NCBI GenBank assembly: GCA_933228675.1
Contig: OW121742.1
Coordinates: 17,624,489-17,688,488 of the forward strand
Origin: Stomorhina lunata
Lineage: Eukaryota; Arthropoda; Insecta; Diptera; Rhiniidae
Direction of reading: 5' to 3'
Length of the DNA stretch: 64,000 nt
Shown piece by piece: positions 24,536 through 34,924 of the stretch. Every line of letters starts with the position of its first letter. Position 1 is the first letter of the stretch. The translations under genes were made by a program, and so were the position numbers. The notes beneath the pieces were generated by a model, which ran no database searches, had not been told where the DNA came from, and saw only the letters and a list, made by a program, of their open reading frames with translations.

Positions 24536-26990
24536 ATTCCTCAAAAATTGACTATTTATAGGAAATTTTTTCGAAAATTGACTATTTAAAGGAAATTTTT
24601 CGAAAATTTACTATTTATAGGAAATTTTTCGAAAATTGACTATTTAAAGGAAATTTTTCAAAAATTAACTATTTAAAGGAAATTTTTTGAAAATTTACTA
24701 TTTAAAGGAATTTTTTCGAAAATTGACTATTTAAAGGAAATTTTTAGAAAATCGACTATTTAAAGGAAATTTTTCGAAAATTTTCTATTTATAGGAAATT
24801 TTTCGAAAATTGACTATTTATAGGAAATTTTTCGAAAATTGACTATTTATAGGAAATTTTTCGAAAATTGACTATTTATAGGAAATTTTTCGAAAATTGA
24901 CTATTTATAGGAAATTTTTCGAAAATTTACAATTTATAGGCAATTTTTCGAAAATTTACAATTTATAGTAAATATTTTCGAAAATTGACTATTTATAGGA
25001 AATTTTTCAAAATTGACTTTCTATAGGAAATTTTTCGAAAATTGACTATTTATAGGAAATTTTTCGAAAATTGACTATTTATAAGAAATTTTTCGAAAAT
25101 TGACTATTTATAGGAAATTTTTCGAAAATTGACTATTTATAGGAAATTTTTCGAAAATTGACTATTTATAGGAAATTTTTCGAAAATTGACTATTTATAG
25201 GAAATTTTTCGAAAATTGACTATTTATAGGAAATTTTTCGAAAATTGTCTATTTATAGGAAATTTTTCGAAAATTGACTATTTATAGGAAATTTTTCGAA
25301 AATTGACTATTTATAGGAAATTTTTCGAAAATTGACTATTTATAGGAAATTTTTCGAAAATTGACTATTTAAAGGAAATTTTTCGAAAATTGACTATTTA
25401 AAGGAAATTTTTCGAAAATTGACTATTTATAGGAAATTTTTCGAAAATTGACTATTTAAAGGAAATTTTTCCAAAATAGACTATTTATAGGAAATTTTTC
25501 CAAAATAGACTATTTATAGGAAATTTTTCGAAAAATTACTATTTTTAGGAAATTTTTCGAAAATTGTCTATTTATAGGAAATTTTTCGAAAATTGTCTAT
25601 TTATAGGAAATTTTTCGAAAATTTACTATTTATAGGAAATTTTTCGAAAAATTACTATTTATAGGAAATTTTTCGAAAATTTACTATTTAAAGGAAATTT
25701 TTCGAAAATTAACTATTTATAGCAAATTTTTCGAAAATTGACTATTTATAGGAAATTTTTCGAAAATTGACTATTTATAAGAAATTTTTCGAAAATTGAC
25801 TATTTATAAGAAATTTTTCGAAAATTGACTATTTATAGGAAATTTTTCAAAATTGACTTTCTATAGGAAATTTTTCGAAAATTGACTATTTATAGGAAAT
25901 TTTTCGAAAATTGACTATTTATAAGAAATTTTTCGAAAATTGACTATTTATAGGAAATTTTTCGAAAATTGACTATTTATAGGAAATTTTTCGAAAATTG
26001 ACTATTTATAGGAAATTTTTCGAAAATTGACTATTTATAGGAAATTTTTCGAAAATTGACTATTTATAGGAAATTTTTCGAAAATTGTCTATTTATAGGA
26101 AATTTTTCGAAAATTGACTATTTATAGGAAATTTTTCGAAAATTGACTATTTATAGGAAATTTTTCGAAAATTGACTATTTATAGGAAATTTTTCGAAAA
26201 TTGACTATTTAAAGGAAATTTTTCGAAAATTGACTATTTATAGGAAATTTTTCGAAAATTGACTATTTAAAGGAAATTTTTCGAAAATAGACTATTTATA
26301 GGAAATTTTTCGAAAAATTACTATTTATAGGAAATTTTTCGAAAATTGTCTATTTATAGGAAATTTTTCGAAAATTGTCTATTTATAGGAAATTTTTCGA
26401 AAATTTACTATTTATAGGAAATTTTTCGAAAATTTACTATTTATAGGAAATTTTTCGAAAAATTACTATTTATAGGAAATTTTTCGAAAATTGACTATTT
26501 AAAGGAAATTTTTCGAAAATTGACTATTTATAGGAAATTTTTCGAAAATTGACTATTTATAGGAAATTTTTCGAAAATTGACTATTTAAAGGAAATTTTT
26601 CGAAAATTGACTATTTATAGGAAATTTTTCGAAAATTGACTATTTATAGGAAATTTTTCGAAAATTGACTATTTATAGGAAATTTTTCGAAAATTTACTA
26701 TTTATAGGAAATTTTTCGAAAATTGACTACTTATAGGAAATTTTTCAAAAATTGACTATTTATAGGAAATTTTTCGAAAATTGACTATTTATAGGAAATT
26801 TTTCGAAAATTGACTATTTATAGGAAATTTTTCGAAAATTTACTATTTATAGGAAATTTTTCGAAAATTGACTATTTATAGGAAATTTTTCGAAAATTGA
26901 CTATTTATAGGAAATTTTTCGAAAATTGACTATTTATAGGAAATTTTTCGAAAATTGGCTATTTATAGGAAATTTTTCGAAAATTGACTA
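24536..26990. repeat. Family F satellite array, 29-bp monomer, about 84 copies, with an 840-bp internal duplication
   Basis: The unit is TTGACTATTTATAGG plus AAATTTTTCGAAAA, centred on the palindrome TTTTCGAAAA. Variant units (TTTAAAGG, AATTGTC, AATTTAC, AAATAGAC) are scattered. A block at about 25005-25380 recurs base for base at 25845-26220, including a rare 28-bp unit with TTTCAAAATTGACTTTCTAT, a single TATAAGAAA unit and a single TTGTC unit. Beyond that the same variant order continues, with two units lost in the second copy. Mechanism: segmental duplication within the array. Confidence 0.95.
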
Positions 26991-28055
26991 CAACTTTATC
27001 TAGAAATTTCGATCTAAATATCAACTTTTAACCTATAAATTCAAGTTGCCCGAATTTTTGGATAAAATATTAATCAAACTTCAAGTTGCCACATTTGGGG
27101 TTCAAATAAATCTTATTTCCAACAACACATCCTTTTGAATTTCCCTATATTTCAATCCAATATCCTTTTTTCCAAATTCGGTCATAGCATATTAAATTTT
27201 ATATATTTTCCCCTAATATGTTTGTGTGTTATTTTTTTAGAATTTCACATTTTATTTTATATTTGTGCAAAGTTAAGTGGATCCGTTCCCTTTTCATTGT
27301 CACTTGAGCATGTGTTGAAAATTTTCAATTTTATTTGAAATGTGTTGTTTGAATTAAAGCCAGACCAACAACGGTCCTACACTTATCCTGTTGAGAGCAA
27401 TGCAAATAGAACAAAAACAAAAAAAAAGGAATATCCAGGAAGAGTGTGCCTATGCGTGTAAGTGTTCAATAGGATAATGCGTCAGTCAGGGTACGCATTT
27501 CAAATTAATGATTAAAGTATTTTTTTTAGTTTGAAAATACAAAAAAATTTCAAATTTCAATTAGTTATTTTAGGAATAAATGCACTTTAGCCGACATGTC
27601 TAGGGATATTGAGTGATGATTGAAATGCAGTGAAATGAAATGTTAAGAGGTTTAGCCTTAAGTTGCCCGCAAGGGGAGGAAGTGTTAAAGAAAATGTTTA
27701 TTTAAGTTAGGGATCGAGTTTAGTACGATGAGTGCCTAATTTAAAAATATGTTATTTTATTTATTTCACATATGGAAATGCTAAAATGATTAATGATCAC
27801 GGAAAAATATATATCTAAGCTAACGATTTAGCAGACTTTGTACCATGTACCCATTATAATATGCCTGTAGCATTTAAGACCTCCCATACATCATTATTGG
27901 TTTTACTTCTTCTGTAGTCAATCAGTGACCGGTTTTAATCCCAATAATTTTTAGTCATGTCTTTAGATTTTGGTCTTGAAATTCAGTTGTCATGTAGTAA
28001 TCCAACTTACTTTCTAAAATTGAAGTCGACTTAAAATTTGTATTATCGCCCTATA
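26991..28055. other. Intergenic sequence, nothing recognised
   Basis: Unique-looking AT-rich DNA; no gene or transposon end supported. Confidence 0.5.
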
Positions 28056-28425
28056 TCATTTTGATCCATCGAACGGTTACATTTTTCGCAAAATACACGT
28101 TTAATATTGTCTTCCAAAGCGTCAATCTTAGCTGGCTTATTTCTAATGACCTCTGATCTTGTATATATCCAGAGAAAATACTCAAAAGGTACGAAATGGC
28201 ATGAAATGAGGAAGCTATGCCAATCTCCTGGAATGAAGGTATACTAGTCAAAATATGCGAGTAATTTTGAACATAATATCCATTTATCTAGCGTTTATCG
28301 ACTTTATGAAGGCCTTCAAAAGTGTCAATAGGAGCTTTCTTTGGAGAATTTCAGAATATCGTAAAATGTCAACGATAGTACTGAACTTAATTCTGACAAC
28401 GCACGTAGATTTAAAATATCAGGTC

Positions 28426-28964
28426 TAGAGATGGGTTTAGACCTGGGTATTTACCTATTTGCACCCACCTTTATACCCGGGTATTTATCTAATTACGGGT
28501 AAATACTCATTTGAATAACAAATACTCGTTGTTACATAGAGCAACAGAATTTTGAACATTTTCGAATTTATCTGAGGCATTGGAATTCATTTACACAATG
28601 TCACAGGCGCTTAATATAAATGTAATGGCAGATTTTTTCAATTACAAGGCCAGAAATGATTTTTGGATGAAATTTCTCCAGTAAATTAGTGGAAAGAAAT
28701 TTGTGGAAGTACGCAATTAAGAAAATTAGATGTTCGAATTTTAACAGCTCCCTGTACTTCAGCTGCTTCTGAACGTGCCCTTAGCACCCACAGCTTCTTC
28801 TTTTAAATTTTTTTTATTTTGATTTATACCCACATTTTGGGTAAATACTCAAGTGCTTGGGTATTTACCTTTTAATACCCTGGGTATTTACCTTTTAATA
28901 CCCTGGGTATTTACCTTTTAATACCCAATTTACCATTTACGTATTTACCCTTGTCTCATCACTA
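28426..28964 (+). mobile_element. Short hAT-type element nested in the LINE
   Basis: The ends are TAGAGATGGG and CTCATCACTA (reverse complement TAGTGATGAG), an 8-of-10 inverted match of hAT style. The 8-bp flanks ATCAGGTC (28418-28425) and ATCAGCTC (28965-28972) differ at one base, as expected for an aged hAT target duplication. Subterminal GGGTATTTACC words occur in both halves, and near the right end a 24-bp unit (GGGTATTTACCTTTTAATACC) is repeated about three times. The interior keeps a fragment of a hAT transposase. At 539 bp it is internally deleted and non-autonomous. Confidence 0.82.
28555..28805 (+). pseudogene. hAT transposase C-terminal fragment
   Basis: The run LRKLDVRILTAPCTSAASER followed by ALSTHSFF corresponds to the C-terminal hAT dimerisation region (family pattern PASSAASERVFS). 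Upstream, residues reading ALEFIYTMSQALNINVMADF are consistent with the preceding part, but a stop codon and frame loss intervene near 28685. No RNase H-fold catalytic part remains. Confidence 0.65.
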
Positions 28965-29610
28965 ATCAGCTCCTTTACATGGGTAAATTGTTAAAACCGT
29001 TCGATGTTACAACTGGAGTAAGGCAATGATGTATCTTTGTCACCTATGCTTTTTAACCTCGTCATGGACAATATAATGCTCTCGGCTTTGAATGGTAGAA
29101 GAGGTATCCAATGGACACCCTTTAAACTTCTCCAGGAATATGCCGATGACGTATGTCTTCTAAGCCAAAAGCACAGGTCACCTTCAAGAATATTTAAATG
29201 ACTGGAAATCCATGTTTCCAAGACAAAGATTTTGCCCAGAGGCTATGGCGCAAACCCATCGCCACACACCAACTTGGATAACGAGATTATTAGATGTGTA
29301 GGTTTCTTCAATTATCTGGGAAGTCTGATATCTATAAGAAGTGACTCCGACGAAGACATTGAATGGCGTATTAATAAGGCAAAATCTGCATTCGGCATTC
29401 TCTGAGCTATTAAGAAATCTTGGCAAATTTTAACAGCAACTAAGTTACGAATGTATAACTCGAATTTGAAGTTCATCCTGTATTACGGTCGCGAAACATG
29501 GAAACGCACAATTGCCATCGATATGCGGCTGCGAACCTTTGCAAATCCACAGGGAAGAGGCCGTCGTGTTGGTACACCTTCTAAAACGTAGAGAAGTTGA
29601 ATTAATGCTG

Positions 29611-30302
29611 TTGCATTAATATAAAAGGATGGTTGAGACCTTATAAAAGGATGGTTGAGACCTTAGCTTAGCAAAACATTGATTTATCTTATGATGTATG
29701 ATATATAATACGGGACAAGCTTAACAGCAACTTATTGTAACTAATTTAGTCAATATTTGTCTGAGATTTCTGCCAAAAAGTCTCCAATTTCTTTGGTCTA
29801 ACATGGGAGCGTTATGTCGCTGCAGAAATAAATACAAAAGGAGATGTGGGTAATGTGGTATACCTATTTGACTGTAGCATTCATCTAGAATGAATATAAC
29901 TGGATCAGCTTCAGACGGCTTTATTTCCCCCTAATTCATAATAAAAAATAAAGCTATAGTTAAAAGTTGCGATACCACATTACCACCAATGTAGAGCCGA
30001 TATTATAAACTTTCAACACCTATCATTAAATCTGTTTAGTTTAGATCAATGATCGGCAAATTAGCTCCTAAGGGCCGAGCACCAAGCGTCATTTTCACAT
30101 ACACAAACCCTACCACGGGTTTAGATCTATTTAGATCAGTGAAGGTCTGACTCGTGGTAAAATTTCTGTGCCTAATATAATTATCACGAGTCTGACTCGC
30201 GGTACAATTTCTGTGCCTAACATGATTATTACGAGTCTGACTCGTTTTACGACTGTTCTAACGCATCAAAACTGGTTTGTTTGTTTGTTTAGTTCAAGTT
30301 GT
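29611..30302. repeat. Small repeats: 22-bp tandem pair, inverted repeat, 45-bp x3
   Basis: Three separate structures lie in this gene-free stretch. A 22-bp unit (ATAAAAGGATGGTTGAGACC plus TT) is present twice in tandem at 29621-29664. A perfect 13-bp inverted repeat GGTAATGTGGTAT (29849-29861) / ATACCACATTACC (29972-29984) encloses 110 bp and could be a small foldback element. A 45-bp unit starting GTCTGACTCG and containing AATTTCTGTGCCTAA begins at 30145, 30190 and (truncated) 30235; its start lies in the odd palindrome CGAGTCTGACTCG in the later copies. Confidence 0.75.
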
Positions 30303-30310
30303 GTGCGAAC

Positions 30311-31750
30311 TAGGGTGTTCATTTTACTCGACTTTTAATTGTTTGAGTAATCAAATAACTTGAAAATGGGGTTTTTTAGTTACTCGGAAAATCGATTAAT
30401 CGTTAAATATTACTCGAGTTAATCGAGTAAAAAATTCATCTTAAAATTACTCGAGTAAGATTTTCCTGTAAGCTTTTTATATATTTTTTTAATACAACAA
30501 TTTTTTAACAAAATGATAGTGTTTTATTAACAAAAACGCAATAATTCGCAATAAAAAAAGAAACAAAAATATAAAAATTTATTTTTAATACAAATTAATA
30601 TATGTAACACCCTTAATATTTTAAGTGAGTTTATTTACTTCAATATATAGAAAGCAATCTTTCGATTTCATAAATCCTGAGTTTGATCTAACAGATAAGT
30701 AGGCTCTACGACTACCTTTTACACGGCATTTACACATGCAAGTGAAAAAAGCTCAATACATTTATATTTTTTTTACTAACACAATCACACTTCTGCAAGT
30801 TGTAGGCTCACTTGCAAGCGATTTTGATTGCCAGTGATTTTTTTACTTGCATGTCAGAAGAATACGTATACACAACTTGTAACAAGTCACCTACGTGTGT
30901 AAACGTACTGTTACTTATGTTTACAATGGGATCTTCAACTGGACTAAAGTAGGATCTACGATAACATTGCGTCCTTTAACTGAACTATAGTAGGTCGTAC
31001 TGTTACTATAGTAGGACCTAGGATTACACAGGGATCTTTAACTAAACTATAGTAGTATCTACGAATACATCGGAGACTTCAACTGGACTATAGTAGGTTT
31101 TACGATTGCAAAGGTACCTTCAACTAATTTTTAACAGGAGCTACGATTACATTAGGATCTTTAGATATACAATAGTAAAAATTACGAATACATTGGATAC
31201 CACAAGAGGTCTAGGTCTAGAGACTAGGCTATTTGTATCTGAAATATTGACTATATATATACTATGGACTGTATACATACAATGGACTATATACATATTA
31301 CAAGTTGTAATTTACAAGTCACGATTATTGCTTAGAATTGACAATATTAAAATCCACGACTATTTTATAAATGGAAAATTAACTATATTGAAACCCTCGA
31401 TTATTGCTTTAAATTAACTATAGTAGAACCATCAATTATTGCCTAAGATGGACCATAGAACGGTAGATGATTGATTTAAGTGGTCTTCATTTGAACCCTT
31501 GATTATTGCATAAAATGGAATATATCATTAGTAGCAGCAAATACTTTCAAGTCAAAGTTGGCCATTATTAAACAAGAAAACTTTTTCTTAACTCGTAATC
31601 AGAAATAATTTTACTCGAGTAACTCGATTACTCGTGGAAAATTACTCAAATAAATCTTTATTTGAAATTAACCATTTTATTATACTCGAGCGATTAATTG
31701 ATTTTATTTTTCCGATTAATCGAGCAAACATAACTCGAGTAAACACCCTA
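30311..31750. mobile_element. Non-autonomous hAT-type element, 1440 bp, perfect 8-bp target duplication
   Basis: The ends are TAGGGTGTTC and AACACCCTA, and the flanking 8 bp are identical: GTGCGAAC at 30303-30310 and at 31751-31758. Subterminal regions are dense in ACTCGAGTAA/TTACTCGAGT and CGATTAATCG words arranged in inverted orientation at the two ends (30311-30450 versus 31605-31745). The middle (about 30915-31230) is a diverged minisatellite of about 45-50 bp with the theme CTTTAACTGAACTATAGTAGG plus TACGATTACAT. No transposase remains, so mobility would need a helper. The intact target duplication shows the boundaries exactly. Confidence 0.9.
30915..31230 (+). repeat. Minisatellite inside the hAT-type element
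   Basis: Six or so imperfect copies with the ordered words GATCTTTAACT or CTTCAACTGGA, then CTATAGTAGG, then TCTACGATTACATTG. Unit length varies around 45-50 bp. No coding meaning. Confidence 0.7.
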
Positions 31751-31944
31751 GTGCGAACAGATGGAAGCGAACTTCGTAGCGCTAGCTATTGAGCTAAAAC
31801 TGGTTTTCGTTAAAGATTGAGGTTGCCGGCCAGTTGATACGTTTAAAGAGATCTATCAACGAATAACGACCAGAATATTAGATCGGTCAAATACTATGTA
31901 TTTGAAAAACAGTGATTGAAAAGTTTCGGAAATAAAAAAACCGC

Positions 31945-32075
31945 GGAAGCAAAGTTGTACACCAAATTCTTATATTTGAGGTATGGTTTAAACTACAATT
32001 CCAATTTAAGTGGAAGCAAAGTTGTACACCAAATTCTAATATTTGAAGTATGGTTTAAACTACAATTCCAGTTTA
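31945..32075 (+). repeat. 67-bp tandem duplication
   Basis: GGAAGCAAAGTTGTACACCA and the following TATGGTTTAAACTACAATTC occur twice, starting at 31945 and 32012. They differ at only a few bases. No gene is seen in the surrounding 31760-32580. Confidence 0.85.
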
Positions 32076-32582
32076 AATTCTTGCTTTAAAGTTATCTTCC
32101 GTTCTAATTTCAGTTTTAAGTTGGGTTGAGCTTTAGTTTTGATTCCGTTCTAAGTTCACTGATAGGTTCTGTTTTAGGTTTAATAATGAATTCGGATTTT
32201 CTTTCACTATTACAGCCTTTAGTTGTTGATTTCCTCTTTAAATCATTTAATTTTACTTAAATATTTCATTGTAATATCAACATTTACATTATAAACAAAC
32301 GAATATCCAATGTCATGTTCCCAGTGTGAGTCCGACAATTAAAAACTAAACATTTCAATAACTATAGACCAGCTGGAGCAGCTGAATAATGACTTAACTA
32401 ACTCCGATGCTAAAGAAGATTTGTTTATATGTCTTGTGTTCTATTGAAATTGCATAAAGTGTAATGTAATCAATATTACAATAAATTGAGTATTAGACTG
32501 AATTTTGAAATACAGTCCTATTCATTTAAATATAACCACCTAAAACGATCTTAGTAAAATGACTCTATTAAAAAATCGAATA

Positions 32583-33970
32583 TGGGCAAATCCTGCTTGA
32601 CGGACGATACATTTGTACGAATTTTGTTGTACTAAAATGTATCCCATTTTCGTTCTACACTAGATATCTTTGCACAGATTTCTGAGAATATTAGCCCATC
32701 GATTGTGCTATCGAATAGCATTTGTTAATTTACACTTTTCTTTTGGAGGAAAAAGATATTCGCTTTTAAAGTGCTGTGACGGACGCTACAAAAAATGGAA
32801 GTGACTTTTTTTCAATACGTGTTTCTGTAATTTTCATCAAATCGGTCATAGTAGTACAAAAATTTTAAATACATTAAAGATAGAGCAAAATCAGAGGATT
32901 ACAAAACAGTCTTGATAAAATATTTTAAAGTTTCCCGTTTCACCAAAAATCCATAAATGAACTGTTGCGGACGCAACGTTAAGGACGATATAATATTTAC
33001 TTGCACGTTTTTCATTAGGAAAACTGCATATTTCATATTTTTTTTTTTTTAAGGGTTCGTAAAACAGTAAAAATATTGGTGTTATTTGTTCCCGAATTTC
33101 ACCTCCTTCGCGGTTAAAAATGCGATTTTAGCGCACAATTTAATATTTCACAAAACAGCTACAAACATATATTTATTGAAAGTTTTTCACTTTTTACATC
33201 TTATTTTTCGTCGAAAGAATGCTGAGGCTAGATGTTAGAGTGTCCCAAAAATCCAAAAAAAATCAAATTTCAAAAGCATAAAATTTGCCCCACTGTATAT
33301 TTTTTTTAACACCTAATATCTTAAATTTAATCTGTGGATATAGACAGTGTTATTGCTTTATAAATAAGACAAATATGTGTTCGTAAATATTGTATTTAAT
33401 AAATATCATTTTGTAAAAAATATATATACTGTGACGGACGCTACACACTTTCCCATACATATTATTCTGTAAAATGCTATATAAACATCTATATATTTTT
33501 AGCCTAATGTAAAACATACTATAAGTTCTCTTTACGAACCAAGTTCAATTGGAGAAAAAAGAAAAATTGCACTAGTCAATTTAAAAAAAAAATCCTTTAT
33601 TTCTGTGGCGGACGCTAAACACTGTGAGCTCTTTTTTACTTGACGTTATTTATATCACTCCAATTACTTTTGATGGGGTCTTTTACATCTAATTGTATAA
33701 AATTAAGCAGTATTTGAGCCCATACTGAAACTTGATACCTAAATTGATCTTTTTGTGATTTTTATGAACTTTTCAAAAACCTATTATTTATTTTAAAGAA
33801 TTTATAAAAATTCGAATGAAGACCTACCATTCACGAAGAGAGCAATCAAAAATTGTATCCATTATATATTCTAAAGGATCAATATATGGTAATTTTTTCA
33901 TAAACTCAAATACGTGATTTTGACAGTTTTAAAATTTTGTCCTTGGTTTAATGTTTTTCGGATTTGCCCA
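32583..33970. mobile_element. Candidate TA-flanked non-autonomous DNA element with an internal repeated motif
   Basis: TGGGCAAATCC at 32583-32593 and its exact reverse complement GGATTTGCCCA at 33960-33970 are each bordered outside by TA, as for Tc1/mariner-like insertions. The interior has no transposase but carries the motif GACGGACGCTACA and variants five times: near 32599 (GACGGACGATACA), 32774, 32968 (GCGGACGCAACG), 33433 and 33607 (GCGGACGCTAAA). The terminal match is only 11-14 bp, so this stays a candidate. Confidence 0.5.
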
Positions 33971-33972
33971 TA

Positions 33973-34920
33973 TTGAAAATTGCTTCAATTCTTTTAAAAG
34001 GTATTACATTAGACAAATAAAATTGTTTGACTCTATAAAGACATTTTGCTAAGAACATACATTTTGTTTGGGTATAATTAAACAAATAGAACTGTATTTG
34101 TAAACAAATTCTGTTAAAAACTCTTTTAAACAGTTGCATATTTTAATTTCTTTTAAATGTTTTCTAAAGACTCTTTTCTGTGTTTTATATTAAAGTGGGA
34201 GCTCGAAAGAAAAACTGACAAATAAATATAATGAACTTCAAACATTGGGGCAAATTTTCTATCTTTCAGATGCAGACGTTTTCTTTCTTTTCTTTTTTTT
34301 TTTAATTTATTATCTGTCAGTAACCAGAGAAAGAACCATTTTTATGCCACAAAAACATGTTGATAGTACTCTTATTCCTCAATATTTTAGTATTTATGTG
34401 AATATATTTAATATTTTTGTTTTTTGTAAGGAAAAATAATACCCTAGATGGCAATTGTATTGTATGAGAATTTTTATATTTTTTCCAAAATATCTTCAAA
34501 AACCACTTTAGAGTTAGATATTTTCATAAGTAATAGTATTTTGTTAGGTTTTTAGTTTTTCCATATTTATTTCTATTTGAAAGCAATGCATTTATGTATT
34601 TCCAAGTTGATGATGCTGACTGCTACTTCTGCTGGTAACTTTTTTATCACTTGTTTAATATATTTCGAATGGTAATTTGTTATCGCAAGACCTAAATCGT
34701 TTATGGCAACTTTAAATACACATTTTCTTAGAAAATTTCACACATTCCTAAATAGTTTTTTTCCACTTGTTTTTTTAAAGTTCATAGTGAAATTTATGAT
34801 TTCTAAATTGTTTTCTTATATTCGGAATGTGTTTTCAATACTATTAAGATGTTAAAGCTGATATTTCTGTTGGTGATATCAAAACAAATTACATTTTTCT
34901 TTTTGTTCTACTTGAGATAA
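33973..34920. other. Intergenic sequence, nothing recognised
   Basis: AT-rich DNA with short ORFs on both strands that show no family resemblance. Confidence 0.55.
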
Positions 34921-34924
34921 AAAA

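Larger units (their letters stand above)
28060..29610 (+). pseudogene. Decayed LINE reverse transcriptase, split by a hAT insertion
   Basis: In-frame pieces of a non-LTR reverse transcriptase occur in the right order. FIDFMKAFKSVNRSFLWRIS lies at about 28295-28355. A GVRQG..LSP-like stretch and LFNLVMDNIMLSALNGRR lie at about 29010-29110. The polymerase box EYADDVCLLS lies at about 29135-29165, followed by SDEDIEWRINKAKSAFGIL at about 29350-29405, YYGRETWK near 29480 and NPQGRGRR near 29550. The usual thumb region between LRTF and NPQG is deleted. Stops and frameshifts are present. Sequence style resembles RTE/CR1-like endonuclease-reverse transcriptases. The reading breaks exactly at 28426-28964, where a hAT-type element is inserted, and resumes after it. 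Confidence 0.8.
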
